NCBI GenBank assembly: GCA_034509735.1
Contig: JACGWO010000011.1
Location: 20,444,979 to 20,508,978 of the forward strand
Source: Sesamum alatum
Lineage: Eukaryota > Streptophyta > Magnoliopsida > Lamiales > Pedaliaceae
Direction of reading: 5' to 3'
Length of the DNA stretch: 64,000 nucleotides
Numbering within the stretch: the first letter of the stretch is position 1; each line of letters starts with the position of its first letter. The translations under genes and the position numbers were made by a program. The notes beneath the pieces are model-generated. The model saw only the letters and a program-made list of their open reading frames with translations. It made no database searches and was not told the DNA's origin. This document shows, in pieces, positions 1-11,916 of this stretch.

Positions 1-784
1 CTCAAGACCGCGTTAATCATTGCCTCAACATAGGAAACCATTTCCTATTCGGTCAATCACTGTAGCAACCGATTTGGAAAGCATAAATACGTCTCCGAGT
101 GCATAGGAGATACCACTGTCACATACTGATAATGGATAGATCCTTTTCTTGAAACACACCGTCCTCGCTATACATTCTGACCGTACTGGAAATTTTTTTA
201 TGATGAACATGTCCATGACAAGATCACCTATCGCCAGATGCAAGATACATCCATTATGTGTACGTGTTCCATGTTCCTCAAGTCTGAGGACTGCTCCCGT
301 ACTATTGGAGCCTGAAAACTCTAATCATACTGACCAAGCCTCCAAGGCTATATGATGATTCCTTGCGAGTCAGTTCAGTCGGCTAGACTCTCGATCGACC
401 AACCCACTAAGATCATATAGTCGTCCTATGTTTGTCGTTGATGAAATGCGACACTCATCCAATAATATGATGCATAGAGCGAGGCTCAGCAGGACACTAG
501 GCGCCCTATCTCGAGGTCCTTGACTTGGAACGTTCATACCAGCCCTCATCAGTTGGTTTCATAAGCACCATTTAATGCGTCGCCCAACTGCATGGCTTGT
601 GTAGATGGTTTGTGGCTTTGTTGTGATGTTGATACAATATAAACACAATTAAATTAGCACAACAAAGGTAAAGCCAATAATAAATACTCATTTTATTCAT
701 TACATAGTATTACATTACATCGAGTCTGTTGAATATATTACATAAAGGCCAATGTAATTGGCTTTCTCGTCACCTGTTCTAACA
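1..784. repeat. LTR-like repeat, 5' end outside window
   Basis: This segment resembles the last part of 7944-9561. Shared landmarks come in the same order: a 'dGAGATACCACTGTC'-like stretch near 100-120, the phrase TCTCGAGGTCCT (near 510), and an end reading GTCACCTGTTCTAACA. The element would end at CTAACA (779-784), which pairs with a TGTTAG start seen in the other copy, as in many plant LTRs. No coding sequence for gag or pol lies beside it, so it may be a solo LTR or a piece of one. The class is an inference. Confidence 0.45.
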
Positions 785-1424
785 GGTGCAACAAAGAACT
801 GCTTGCATAGCTTCACCGAGACATTCGTTCAATAGAGATATACTGGATGGTGTGCAGGCTGATCATGTATTTCGTACTCAGAATATTAAGTACATTTATA
901 CAAATATTAATTGCGCACTAATTTACATCGTTGCATATATTCTAGTTTTCTTCGAAATTGTACGACATGGACTCAGAATGCATTATAGCCTATGTAGCTA
1001 AATTTGACCCAAGCTATGGACATCAGCATGTCCTCTGATCTTCTATGCCATTATAGAAATGCATCATCCTGAACAAGTTCTTTGCCAATTCGGAATGAGA
1101 CAGGACATTTCAAAACCGCCAAGACGAGCGAGATACGAGCCTGCATCAAACCTTCCGTAAAGCACGTACGGGTACAAACTGGCACTTACAACACATAGAC
1201 TACATTAGTAGATGGCAGATACGAAATAATATGATTATGCGTCGAGCACCCCATTTCCAACGAAATTGATACAGAATGTGGATATTAGGATCGCAACAAA
1301 AATGTAATGCGTCTTTTGTATCATCATCTATTGATAGGCGTGTGCACATTGGGTACAAACCGAAGATGCATCCACGTTGAAAATTCTGGTGTGTTATATA
1401 ATAAAACATAAGCACGAGTATCAA
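785..1424. other. Unassigned sequence
   Basis: No gene, RNA or repeat structure was recognised. The short open frames here have no familiar motif. The stretch separates the LTR-like repeat from the start of peptide-gene copy 1. Confidence 0.4.
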
Positions 1425-2796
1425 CACTAGTAAGAATTTTTGTTACTAAGTATTACCACTAGTAAGAATTTTTCAATATAATGTCCAAGTGTTAGTGCTT
1501 AGAAATAAGTGACCAGTCACAAATGACACTAATGCAAGATAAAAACGGTAAAATTTGGTAACACTTTTTTTTTGTTTTTTTTTTTAAATTCTTCTTGTTG
1601 TTTATTTTTCCTTTTGGAGTTTCACTTCTTCATAAACAAAATAACTTCAAGCACGACTTCGCATTTATAGGAAAAATGAACATTTGGTTAGTTTTTATTA
1701 CTTTGCTTTTATTGATTCCCATTGGCGATTGGTTAGAAAGTTACCCTAATTTAAGCTCTTGAGAATGTTATTGATATTGCTAAAACTTTTACCACCATAA
1801 AGTTAGATATGTGAAGAGATTTTGCTGTTTTCTTTTACAAATTTATAAGCATGGTTTTCATTATTTTTCTGCATTGTGAATACGTTATTATCATATTTGA
1901 TTACAAGAATGTTATAACTGAATTTATGTGGTGATTAAAATTTATACGTAAAGAATTTTTATAATGGTACTTTAGAATTAATGACGAATAAACAAGGATA
2001 TAACTTAAATAAAGGTTAAAGAAAATTACACTTGTGCTACCCTTTAATTTAGTTATACATCAATACAAATTTCACATAATAAAGAAAAGCTGACACATGT
2101 CTGCCCTTGTCTCTTTCTACACATCGGTGAGTGGCATAAAACAATGCACATATTTATGTAATGGTATCAGTTAATGTCCATATAGTTACTGGGGCAAATT
2201 ATTAAATTATTACAGTGGCACAAACATATTGGAGGTTTAACAACCACCCAACATAGAATGTAGAACCTCCGATGGTACTTTTTCCTCTCCAAGATGACTG
2301 ATGTTGGCTAGATATTTGCTTGGTTTTGTCAGATGACGAGCGCCACCATTTCAAGTGAAAGCAATAACTTTCAATATCATTAAACAAATAAAGTCTGTGA
2401 GAGATGCCATATTCGAGTTGACTATCTTTGTGGAAAAGACTAGAAAACTCCTTTTGCAAAATTTCTCCAATAGTAGGTTTATATAGACAAGAGAAAGAGG
2501 AAGTTGAGACTTTTGGCTCCCACAATATAAGTTCAGTGTGTATAGGGGAGCCAACTATAGTTTGGTTAATCGTAGTATCAATACATTGTCACTAAATTAA
2601 TGATTAGATTGACAAGCTATGTCAAATATTTTGATCAAGGTTTGGTACAAAAATCATAAGGATTGAAAATATTTTAAAATAAATTGTGATGAGTATTAGT
2701 TACGTGTTACCAAACTAAAATAATTAATATATCCATTAGTCTTGACATTATCCTAATTAAATCCTCAATGCAGCTAGGTGCCTTCACATAAAATAT
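1425..2796 (-). repeat. Diverged copy of the peptide-gene repeat unit (copy 1)
   Basis: The stretch is collinear with the copy C block at 22660-24740. It shares the 'CACTAATGCAAGATAA' block near 1522, the 'CACATCGGTGAGTGGCATAA' block near 2121 and the promoter region near 2478. It is more diverged than copies A, B and C are from each other. On the right it stops where LINE 1 begins, so the LINE probably inserted here or marks a rearrangement. Confidence 0.7.
2237..2410 (-). pseudogene. One-unit copy of the secreted repeat-peptide gene, with an in-frame stop
   Basis: Read on the minus strand, the start ATG at 2408-2410 opens a hydrophobic leader beginning MASLTDF, homologous to the leader of the intact gene at 23441-24334. 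After about 19 codons there is a TGA where the intact gene has Tyr. The frame then continues through a single terminal unit, HLGEEKVPSEVLHSMLGGC, to a TAA at 2237-2239. The four or five middle units are missing, and the first Cys of the pair is His. A TATA-like sequence lies at 2478-2485, at the same spacing as in the intact copy. Contraction by unequal recombination between units is the simple explanation. If the stop is real the gene is dead. Confidence 0.7.
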
Positions 2797-3265
2797 AAGA
2801 GTAGACGAGAGAGTTTTGAGCTCTGGTGATTTCTCACCCTCTACGTTCCTATCTCAGCCTGTCACCACCACCACCACCACCACCACCATGGCCGGAAGCC
2901 ATGCCAGCGACACCTTCCTCCTCCCTTCACTTAGGTGACTCCTCTCCCTTAACCAATTCCATTCTCGCCAAGCCATGCGCTCACACATGACCCTGTGAAT
3001 CACTCCGCTTTCCTTTTCCGGATCTTGCCATTTATGACCATCCTCCGGTACCAAAGCTCCACATCTTCACCCTTCTGCCTCCTCTTCCATCTCCCTTAAC
3101 CAATTGCAGCTCCAACCACTTTTCTCCATGATAGCTCCTCTTTGAGCTTTCATCCATGGTTGATCCTTCCTCCATGGCTGACCCCTCTTCATCCGCTCCC
3201 TTCTCTTCCAAACCTTTCCCCCTAACTCACCTGATTCCAAGCTTCCTCCACCTCAACCTCCTCAT

Positions 3266-4027
3266 ATGCCTGCAACACCTCAACCCAAGAGGTCATATGC
3301 CAACATTCTTCAAAGCTCCATAGGAGCACATTTCCAACATGATCCCACATGGGCTGCCAAGAAATCTTTCCAAAGCTATGGTCTTCAGCTATTGGGAACA
3401 ACCACTACCTTCAAGGGTGAGCCAGGTATGAGATTTTCCAGAGAGGAAACTGACATGCTTGCAGAACGACTTAAATTTGCTCTAGTGGGTAAGTTATCTA
3501 ATAGCCTTCCTAGTGTGAATTTTATGAAAAATTGGCCAATTAAGCTTGCTCTTAGAGGTTCTGTGTCTGTTGGTATCATTAATTTAAACCATGTGTTAAT
3601 ACAATCATCTCATGAGGAAGACTTTTATAGGTTGTGGTTAATGGGAGAATGGCAATTTGATAGCTATCATATGAGAGTCTTTAAATGGACCCCCAAATTG
3701 AATCCCCCATTGCCCCGGTCTGGATCAAGTTTCCCGAGCTCCCTTGCATCTTATTTGAGAAAAGTGCTTTATTTGGACTTGCTAACTTGATTGGAAAACG
3801 TATGAGAATGAATGAAGCCACTGCTGACTTATCTAGGCCAAGTTTAGCTTGAGTTTGGGTTGAACTTGACCTTACTGCTCCTAGGATTCTTGCTATTTTT
3901 ATTGAGGTTGATGGTAAAACCTTAAGACAATCTGTTATTTATGAAAACTACCCCCAATATTGTGTTCTGTGTAAACATTTGGGACATGATCAATTGAATT
4001 GTTTGAAAAAAAGTAAAAGTGGTCAAA
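3266..4027 (+). pseudogene. LINE 1 ORF1 remnant: DUF4283 domain and CCHC zinc knuckle
   Basis: The frame from 3266 to 3790 encodes a nucleic-acid-binding DUF4283 domain. Visible hallmarks are RLKFALVGKLSN, the KLALRG segment and the MRVFKWTP segment. After a frameshift near 3720 the reading continues through FEKSALFGLANLIG and RMRMNEATADLSRP to a zinc knuckle at 3961-4002 with Cys-X2-Cys-X4-His-X4-Cys (CVLCKHLGHDQLNC). One in-frame TGA lies near 3850. The product would coat LINE RNA; in this state it cannot be made whole. Confidence 0.75.
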
Positions 4028-4409
4028 ATAGACCAGTTGTAGTGTTAAAGATTTTATAGATAGATCTCAAGATGGTGGGGCACCTACGAACAACTCTGCC
4101 AAAGGAAAGAAGGTTTCTTTCACCAATGCTACCTCAACTCAGTTCCAGGACGAGCTCAATGATGACACTCTTATTGCTGGTATCATAACATCAAGTCTAG
4201 ATAAACTTAGCCTTGCTCAAAATGAGCCTCATACCAATGCATTTGTTGTTGATTCTGAAGACTCTACCACATAAGAGAACCAATAGTATCTTGCAAAATT
4301 TGCCCTAAAAACCTGGTTGTCAAGAACTCAGAGGACTTCAACTCTGAGGACCCCCTTATTGCAGATTACTTGATAGAGACTAAGATCTAGAAAAAGATAC
4401 TTACATTCT

Positions 4410-4826
4410 GTGAGCCTAATCAATTGGATAACTTGGAAGTCACTCACAACAATTATGTTGTTGCTGAGTTGCAGGACTGGACTATTTCAGAGAAAGAGGC
4501 TCCCAATCAATCAAGTAGAAACAAATATGAACTCATCTACAGGAGCTAAGAAGAAGCCAAAGAGGAACACTGAAAAAGTTAACTCTTCAAAGGCTAAATC
4601 ACAGGGAGTTGGTATCCCCAAAACCAAAGTAATTCTCAGAGGGGAAAGTAGCGAGCAGAGAAGGAAAGAAGAGTTGTCTGATGAAATAGACATTGTTAAA
4701 GTGCATGAACTCAGTCAAAATAGTGAAGCAGATGAGGAACACACCCTTATTTTTAGTAGGTTTCAGAGCCTAGCTGATGAGACCACAAGAGATCCCTCAC
4801 TGGAGCTAGAGGATCCTTCTGGGTAG
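4410..4826 (+). pseudogene. LINE 1 ORF1 C-terminal tail remnant
   Basis: A 138-codon open frame rich in Lys, Glu and Ser follows the zinc knuckle and precedes the endonuclease. It has no motif of its own. Position and composition fit the variable charged C-terminal tail of plant L1 ORF1 proteins. It is out of frame with parts of the upstream domain. It is unlikely to be a separate gene. Confidence 0.4.
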
Positions 4827-5150
4827 GGTAACTCTACTCTCGGGGCGGAATTGGAGACCTTTGCAGAAGCACAACAAGTAGAACCCCAGTTGGGCCCCAA
4901 ACCGAACTACCTCACCTCCCCTACAATGCAACAATTCAGACAACCTATCAAGACACCTTCAGGATCACATTCTCATTGATTCAACTACATCTAGCAGACA
5001 CAAAAGAAACATCGCTCTGGATGAAAACAAATCATCTCACAAGACAACCAGAACATGAGGTAAAGGTAAGAAAAGTAAACGTAATAGCTCCTCAAAAACT
5101 TTCACTACGAGGCACACAAGATCCTCTTTATCATCATCCTTACAATTTTA

Positions 5151-7943
5151 ATGTTTAGAATCATTATTTGGAACGTTAGAGGCATTGGAAAAGCTGAAAA
5201 ACAAAAAATATTTTTTGAATTACTGACAGAACAAAAACCATACATTTAGGTATTACTTGAAGCTTTTGTACATATGGATTGCCCCTTATTTCATTTATAG
5301 ATTTGGTTGTCATTCTATGATCTCTAACTCCACTAATACGATTTGGTGTGCTTCTAAGTTTGGTAGAGATACAGGTTGTATAGGACAACCCTCAATTCTA
5401 CATGTCAAAATCTCTTCTAACATCCTCTCTGAAGGCATTACGCATAACCTTTATCTATGCCAAGTGCTACAAGACTCCAAGAAGACTCCTTTGGGAAACA
5501 CTTAAAGACTTTTCTTTGCAAAAGAAGCCATGGATTGTGTGGGGTGATTTCAACACTATTTTACATTCTGAAGAGAATGAAGGAGGGATAATTAACAGCC
5601 ATAGGCCCATGGAAGACTTCAAGACATGATTTTTGAGAGTGAATTGATTGATGTTAGATTGAAGGAGAACCTTATACCTGGACCAACAAAAGAGTATGGA
5701 GAAGACTTGATAGAGTCTTATATTCCAAAGAATGGACTGAGCTATTCAATATTACTAGAGTGACTCATCTAGTTAGGAGGCTTTCAAACCATCATCCTCT
5801 GTTTATTTTGGCAACCAAGACAGAGGGAGGTGTCCTTCTTCTTTTAGATTTCAAAATATATAGATCAGACACCACAACTTCTTGGAGGCAGTTAAACAAT
5901 CCTGTAGCCTTCATCTTCAAGGCTTTGGTATGTATGAATTGCAGCAAAAAATATACAGGCTAAACGGATCATCTGAAAAGCTGGAACAGACAAATCTTTG
6001 GATTTGTTTATCCTTGGTGGATCAGGCTAAGGTAACAACCAATGAAGCAGAGAAACAATTTGACAGGAATCCTAGTGAGGATAATCTTATTTCCCTCAAA
6101 CAGAAGTAATGCAGTCTTGGTACAAGCCCTTACTATGGAGTCTGATTTTTGGAAACAAAAAAGCAATTGCAAATGGTTGGAGGCTGGAGGAAGGAACACT
6201 AACTATTTCCACTCTTTGGTGAAAAAGAAAAGACTTAAGGCTAGGATAAACAGGATCACTGAAAATCAATAGGAAATTACTATCCTACTCAGATCAAGTT
6301 GTCTACAGCTGCATACTTCAGCGCTCTATTTGAGGGGGGGGGGGGGACCAAACAACAAACCAAGAGCAGACATTCCCCTTCTAATTCCCTCAAATTTCTG
6401 CAGTAGTGTCACAACAACTATGCCTTACACCCACCACGGAGGAGGTTAAAAAAAGTTGTCTTCAGCATTAACAAAGACAGTGCAGCAGGTCTAGATGGAT
6501 TCTCCTCAGCCTTCTATTAAAGTTGCTGGGATATCATTCAAGAAGATATTCATGAAGCAGTGAAAGATTTCTTCAGTGGTACCCCCTACCAAGAAGCTTC
6601 ACTGCCACTACCACTACCATCACTCTTATCCGCAAAAACTGATTCACTCCAATCTTGGATAGACTTCAGGCCCATTTCCCTTTGTAATGTCACTAAAAAG
6701 ATCATCTCTAAGCTGCTCTGCAACAAACCTGAACTCACCTCACCTTAAAGTGGCTTTGTCTTAGGGAGGCTCATAGCAGATAACATCCTCCTTGCTCAGG
6801 AAATGATTCACCATCTGGACTTGAGACACAACAACGGTAAAGTAGTCAACAAGCTGGACATGTCCAAGGCTTATGACAGAGTTAATTGGAGATTTCTATA
6901 TTTAGTTTTAAGAAGAATGGGCTTCACCTAAAGATATTATTCTTCATCAAGAAGGCCATTGAGAATTGTTGATTTTCTGTCCTCATCAATGAAGAGCTAT
7001 TTGGATTCTTTAAATCCACTCAAGGCCTCAGACAAGGAGACCCAATCTCTCTAGCCCCCTTTATCATTGCAGTTGAAACCCTATCTAAAGACCCGGACCA
7101 TCTCTTTCATAACAACCCTGAGATGTACCACCAAACTGGATGCAAGCTTAAAGTCTCTCACCTTCCCTACGCAGATGATGTTATCATTTTCACAAGGAGC
7201 GAACAAGATGCTCTTTCTAACTTAATATAGTTCTTCAAGTTTTTCGAAGATCAGTCAGGTCAAAAAATCATCTACTCCAAAAGTGCTTTCATATCGAGTA
7301 AGAAAGCCAATTTGGTTGCTCAGAGAATCAAATCCATTACTAGCTTTGTTTTGAAGTCTCTGCTTATCACTTATGCTGGAGCTCCACCTTTTAAAGGTAA
7401 TAAAATGAAGGTCCTTTTTGAACTAGTTCTGGATAAAATCAGAAACAGGATTACAGGCTGGGAACATTGCTACTTCTCTCATGGTGGAAGGCTACAACTC
7501 ATCAAAAGTGTCCTTTCTTCCATGCCCATTTACCTGTTGTAAGTTATGTGTCCACCAATACGAATCATTCAAGAACTGGGGCAAATTTTGCCAAATACTT
7601 CTAGGGCTCCACTATCGAACATAGAAAAATCCACTGGACTAAATGGCAAACAATCTGTTACCCCACATTAGAAGGAGGCCTAGGAGTCAGAAACATAAGA
7701 GATGTCATGGCAACTTTCTCCCACAAACTTTGATAGAGACTAAGACAACCCAGCTCTCTTTGGGCTAACTTCACTCCCAGAAAGTACTGCCAAAAGCCCC
7801 CCCCCCCCCCCCCCCCCGGCCAAGCCTTGGCCAAAGCAAAAAAAGAAGATTGTAGTATCTGGAGATGACTCTGTAACATCAAAGCAGAAGCACAAAGTAA
7901 CATCTTTTGGAGTCTTAGAACTGGTGGTATATCGACCAACCAC
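5151..7943 (+). pseudogene. LINE 1 ORF2 remnant: endonuclease and reverse transcriptase
   Basis: ORF2 begins with an ATG at 5151 in the motif IIWNVRGIGKAEKQ, the usual start of plant L1 endonucleases, and soon meets a stop. The WGDFN catalytic-loop motif is at about 5537-5551. The segment NYFHSLVKKKR (near 6200) lies before the reverse transcriptase. Polymerase motifs follow: DFRPISLCNV near 6662, LDMSKAYDRVNW near 6855, a degraded GLRQGDPIS near 7026, and YADD at 7168-7179. Runs of G (6337-6347) and C (about 7798-7817) and many stops show decay, or possibly poor sequence. The frame is lost at 7943, where the LTR-like insertion begins. Confidence 0.8.
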
Positions 7944-9561
7944 TGTTAGTTAATGTGATCTATTGTTCAAGAGTTCCCTTGTATCAAAGACAAGAGAACA
8001 TGAGAGCTCTTCTGAAGTGGTGAGAGAGAAATGGAGAGAGATAGAGAGAGGGGCGGCCGGTGGTGTGTGTGTGTGTACTTGAGTATTTATAAGGAAGTGT
8101 TTTTTTCTAATCCTACTCAAACTCTTCCAAATAGGCACACTATACACAACTAGGACTTTGGCTTAGTCAAATCCTAGTCAACCTAGGGTTTTGATTAAGT
8201 CAAACTTAATCATAGCCTAATATCGATCTCATCCATCCATCCTTTGATGGACATTATGGAATGAACTTTGAAATCCTATTTAAATAGTCCAACAATTCGT
8301 TATTGGGCTTGTAGTAAATATCAAATAAATATTTAAGCCCAAATTTAATATTTTCATCTTCAATCTTCTTAAAGACGGAAATATCCCTTCTCTAAATTCA
8401 TAAATCTAATCATGAAGCAAACCTAATTAATCCAATTAATATTTAAAGGCTTGACACTCCGAAAGAGAATCAATTTAATCTAATTAATTGTTTGATCTCT
8501 CGGAATTAATTCCAAATTAATTCCTCCATTTCCGGTGAATTGTGTGTGACTCTTTTATGTTCACCTTCAGCTAGACTTGGGCGAATATCTAATCATCACA
8601 TGATAGGAATTCCTCTGTCACCATGGATGGCCGTCTAGCAACGGTTGATGGCACAAAGACTAGGTGAAATCATGGGCTGAACGTTTAGGTCCCGAATGCA
8701 TATGAGCATTGTCCTTTCTTCTACTATCTCACAACTATCAGTCTAGGGTATGGAACTTAGACGTGGGTACCATCCTCGACTTAAGCCTATATCGTTCACC
8801 CACTGAAATGTCACTGGGATCTTATCCCACTATTCAGTCATTGTGGCGACATATTTTATAGGAAATGAGTCTCAGAGTATACGTGAGATACTACTGTCAA
8901 CTGTTTGATAGGAGACGGATTCTATCTTGGGACCTATTGTCCACACCACACATCTTGACTGCACTAGATCGAGCTTATAGCAACCAAGTCTCTCGACTTG
9001 CTAGCCTCTTGCCAAACCTAAGATACAAACATGGTGTGTATGTGACTATAGTAGTCCCTCAACTCCGAGGACCAATCTCGTACTATCGGAATTGAGAATG
9101 CAAGTCATACCGACCAACCTACTCAAGGTTTCCCATATAATGATTCCCGCGAGTCACCTCAATCAGCCGACACCTAGCTGGCTAACCCAATAATAATGCA
9201 TTGACGATCCTCGTCACTTTTCGATGAAATACGACTGCAATTATTTAGTGCAAGTCTCAAATGGACCCTCAATACCCAATCTCGAGGTCCTTTGCCTTGG
9301 AGTGTTTTAGACCGATCCACAAAAGGTGATTTCATGACTGCGAACCTATGCGCAGTCCAGCTTCATGAATTAACATTTCTTGTCTGTGGGCTTTTATTGT
9401 GCATTGGATAGTTATAGCATTTGAACAGTAAGTGAACACAATCAAAGTAAAAATGTCGTAACTGAACATCACTTTTATTCAGAATGAATTATTTACACAC
9501 GAATGTAGAAACAGGTTTCATAAGCCTAACTAGATTGGCTTCACGGTCACCTATTCTAACA
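7944..9561. mobile_element. LTR-like insertion inside LINE 1 (possible solo LTR)
   Basis: The segment begins TGTTAG (7944-7949) and ends CTAACA (9556-9561), an inverted terminal pair typical of LTRs. It has no coding domain, and its second half resembles 1-784. Its ends coincide with the loss and return of LINE sequence. No clean 5-bp target duplication is visible (ACCAC before, AACTG after), so boundaries or mechanism are uncertain. It could be a solo LTR that arrived together with a deletion of about 1 kb of LINE. Confidence 0.5.
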
Positions 9562-9608
9562 AACTGTGTGAGTAGGTGCATGCCTTGGAAAAAAAAAAAC
9601 CCTCTGGC

Positions 9609-9880
9609 ACCACAAATATTCTGCAGGCTGAACTTAAGGCTTCCTTTAGAGCCTCCAAATCTGCCTTGAGAAAGTTCACCAAAAAAATTTGGATTGACAT
9701 GGATGATCAAGAATCATCAAAATCCTGTCTAAACCATTACAAGGAGCTTGGAATCTACAACCCCTACTCCTAAAAACAGGTTGATGTTGTCTCAAGTGTA
9801 ATGCAAACTCACTCACATTATTCGAGAAGGTAAACAAGTGGCTGACTTCTTTGCCAACCAAGCCTACACATCACCTTAAC
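9609..9880 (+). pseudogene. LINE 1 RNase H domain remnant
   Basis: In one frame the segment reads ILQAELKASFRASKSA, the middle helix of plant LINE RNase H, where the Glu is a catalytic residue. It is followed by a WIDMDDQES-like strand. Near 9807-9860 another frame reads THIIREGKQVADFFANQA, the standard C-terminal motif (HIxREGNxVAD). The domain's first strand with its catalytic Asp is missing. It belongs to LINE 1 and resumes after the LTR-like insertion. Confidence 0.75.
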
Positions 9881-9889
9881 TCCAAAGTC

Positions 9890-10567
9890 CTTTGCAGAGA
9901 TTAAATCCATGTAAGCTAAAGGTATTGCTAGACTGGCCAACTGTTCTCTTACTCACATTGGATTTCTTTAAGCTAGTACCTATAGCTTCAATGATCTTTT
10001 TTGTTGAAACTTGTTTGTACTACTTTTGTGATGTTATTTTTTGGTTTATTCTGTTTGTGTTTTACTTGGTTTGGGAGATGCTCTCCCTTATTGCTCTACT
10101 GTTGGTACTTCATTCTGCTACCTGTTTGTGTGAATGTCACTTCCTTCCGGTGATGCTGGAAGGTTTTTTCGTTTATCAACTTTATTGTTCCAGCTGTTGA
10201 ATATCTCGAACAAGTGCCCTATGCTTTTTTGTTCTTTGCATATATCATAGAATAATTTATGTTTCTTGGGAAGTAGTACTCCAATTTTGCTAAGTTGGTT
10301 TATTCGGGCAGATTACAGAGGTAGGAGCGTAATGCCGGACATAGAAATGTGCCCTTTTTTGTAAATCCTTTTTGCAGGCTTGTAGTTGGACTTTGTTAAT
10401 ATGATCTTGGTGAAGTGGTTAGAAACCTTTTGACTTGCCAAATTCTTTTGTCCAATACCTGCCAAGCCATAGGAAATTAGAGTATTTTTTTACTGTAAGG
10501 AAGTAGCATTTCTTATTTATGCTTTCTTCCATCCTTTTTTAAATTTAAAATCTTTAACAAAAAAAAT
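9890..10567 (+). mobile_element. LINE 1 3' end and A-rich tail
   Basis: No domain is present. The stretch follows the RNase H remnant, is T/G-rich like plant L1 3' regions, and closes with an A run near 10558-10567, after which sequence of the left palindrome arm begins. The 102-codon open frame at 9892-10200 is hydrophobic and low in complexity and looks like chance. Confidence 0.5.
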
Positions 10568-10579
10568 TATTTTGACCGT

Positions 10580-11916
10580 GGTTGGCTCTGATGTCTTCTG
10601 GCATTATGCTAGAGGATGCTGTTTTGGACATGTTTATTTTGAGATGAATATAGGTCTTTGAGAGCCTTAGGTTTGGTTGTGAGGTTTCATGGCATTATGC
10701 AAAAGTATTCTGTTTTGACATGTATGCTTTGAGATGAATAAGGTCTTTACGAGCATCTAGAACCAGATGATAATCAAACTACTTTGATGTTATTGTTTGG
10801 CGTCAACGGTGTTTCTAGTAATGGTAGAGCTCATGATTGTTGTAATGTTGAATTGGAAAGGTCATTCTACTCGGCATGAGCCACAAATAAAATAATGTAC
10901 GGGAGTTTGATGGGTTTTCTTGTTTCTGTATATAAACAAACTATTAATTATAGCAGTGATTTAGTCACATTCATAGATTATTATTGTGAGTATATTTTGT
11001 CTTCCTAAATTGAAGGTCACACTTATGATAGGTACGATCCTCGGCTGTTGACGTCACAGTCGAGGAGTCCCGCGCAGTCAGATGGGCAGAGGATGAGCCT
11101 ACAGACCAACATCCGCCCACGTTAGACTAGGATATTTTATGTTTTCCTTTTGACATTCGGATGTAAGAACAATACAATATATTTTGCCTAATTTGAATTT
11201 CTTTCTTATGTGTTTTCCTTTTTGAAATTCGGATGTAAACAATACAATATATTTTGGTTAATTTGAATTTCCTTTCGTATGAGAAATGTTGTCTTCAATT
11301 AGAAATTTAATACATATTAACAAAAAAAAAGTATAGAAGAAAATGCAATCGAATTATTTTTAAATTAATAAAATTAGGGGCAGAATTTTCGAACGGACAT
11401 TTTATCCCAAATAAAAAGAAAAAGGTCATGTTCCAAACACGTCCCAACGATTGTTGCCAAAAAATAATGCGTCCGATTTCAAAATGTCGTCCCTAACGTC
11501 CATTAAGGTCGTCCCAAATAAAAATAAAAACGTGTTCCAACATCGGGTTCCGCAATATATCGTTCCAGTATAACATGTCCGGTTTAAAATTAGGGATGGA
11601 ATTTGGAACGAAATCCGTCCACACACCACATTCGTCATGCCGTCCAAACTGTTATTTTAAATTATCCATCCTTTGAACATATTTTGGGAGGGCTTGTTAG
11701 GCTGTCCAAATGTCATTTCCAAATTTTGGGACGGTTGACAAAATCTGTCCCAAATCGTCCTAAAATATTTTGGGACAGGGCTTTTTTGGACCGATATTAT
11801 TTCGCCCCAACGTCGTCCGTATTTTACGACCAAATTCTGTACCAACATTGAAATGGGACAACATATTTTCCAAACCTCGTCCAAAATCAGTCTCAATAAA
11901 ATATTTTATTGTAGTG
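10580..11916 (-). mobile_element. Truncated CACTA element end in the left arm
   Basis: This is the reverse complement of about 18481-19793. The terminus is GTAGTG at 11911-11916 followed by TAA, matching the element end and TTA duplication in the right arm. The subterminal zone (11380-11900) is packed with GTCCC/GGGAC repeats. The far end is absent: the copy simply stops at the LINE 1 tail. Confidence 0.7.

Larger units (their letters stand above)
2797..10567 (+). mobile_element. Degenerate L1-type LINE retrotransposon (LINE 1), interrupted at 7944-9561
   Basis: The order is that of a plant L1: a gag-like ORF1 with DUF4283 and a CCHC knuckle (3266-4005), then ORF2 with apurinic endonuclease (from 5151), reverse transcriptase (YADD at 7168-7179) and an RNase H remnant (9609-9880). 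An A-rich tail lies near 10558-10567. Frameshifts and stops break every domain, so it is not autonomous. The left boundary is where similarity of copy 1 to copy C stops; the right is the A tail next to the palindrome arm. About 1 kb expected between reverse transcriptase and RNase H is missing and an LTR-like segment sits there. Confidence 0.8.

Noticed and set aside
785..1424. A plant mobile domain or transposase fragment near 1010-1400
   Set aside because: A few short matches to memory in one frame, but broken by stops and not convincing.
2854..3054. Minus-strand frame with a Val run
   Set aside because: The Val run is the reverse reading of a CAC trinucleotide repeat at 2861-2888 in the LINE 1 leader.
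5176..5388. Minus-strand frame of 70 codons within LINE 1
   Set aside because: It lies opposite the LINE endonuclease and has no recognisable feature.
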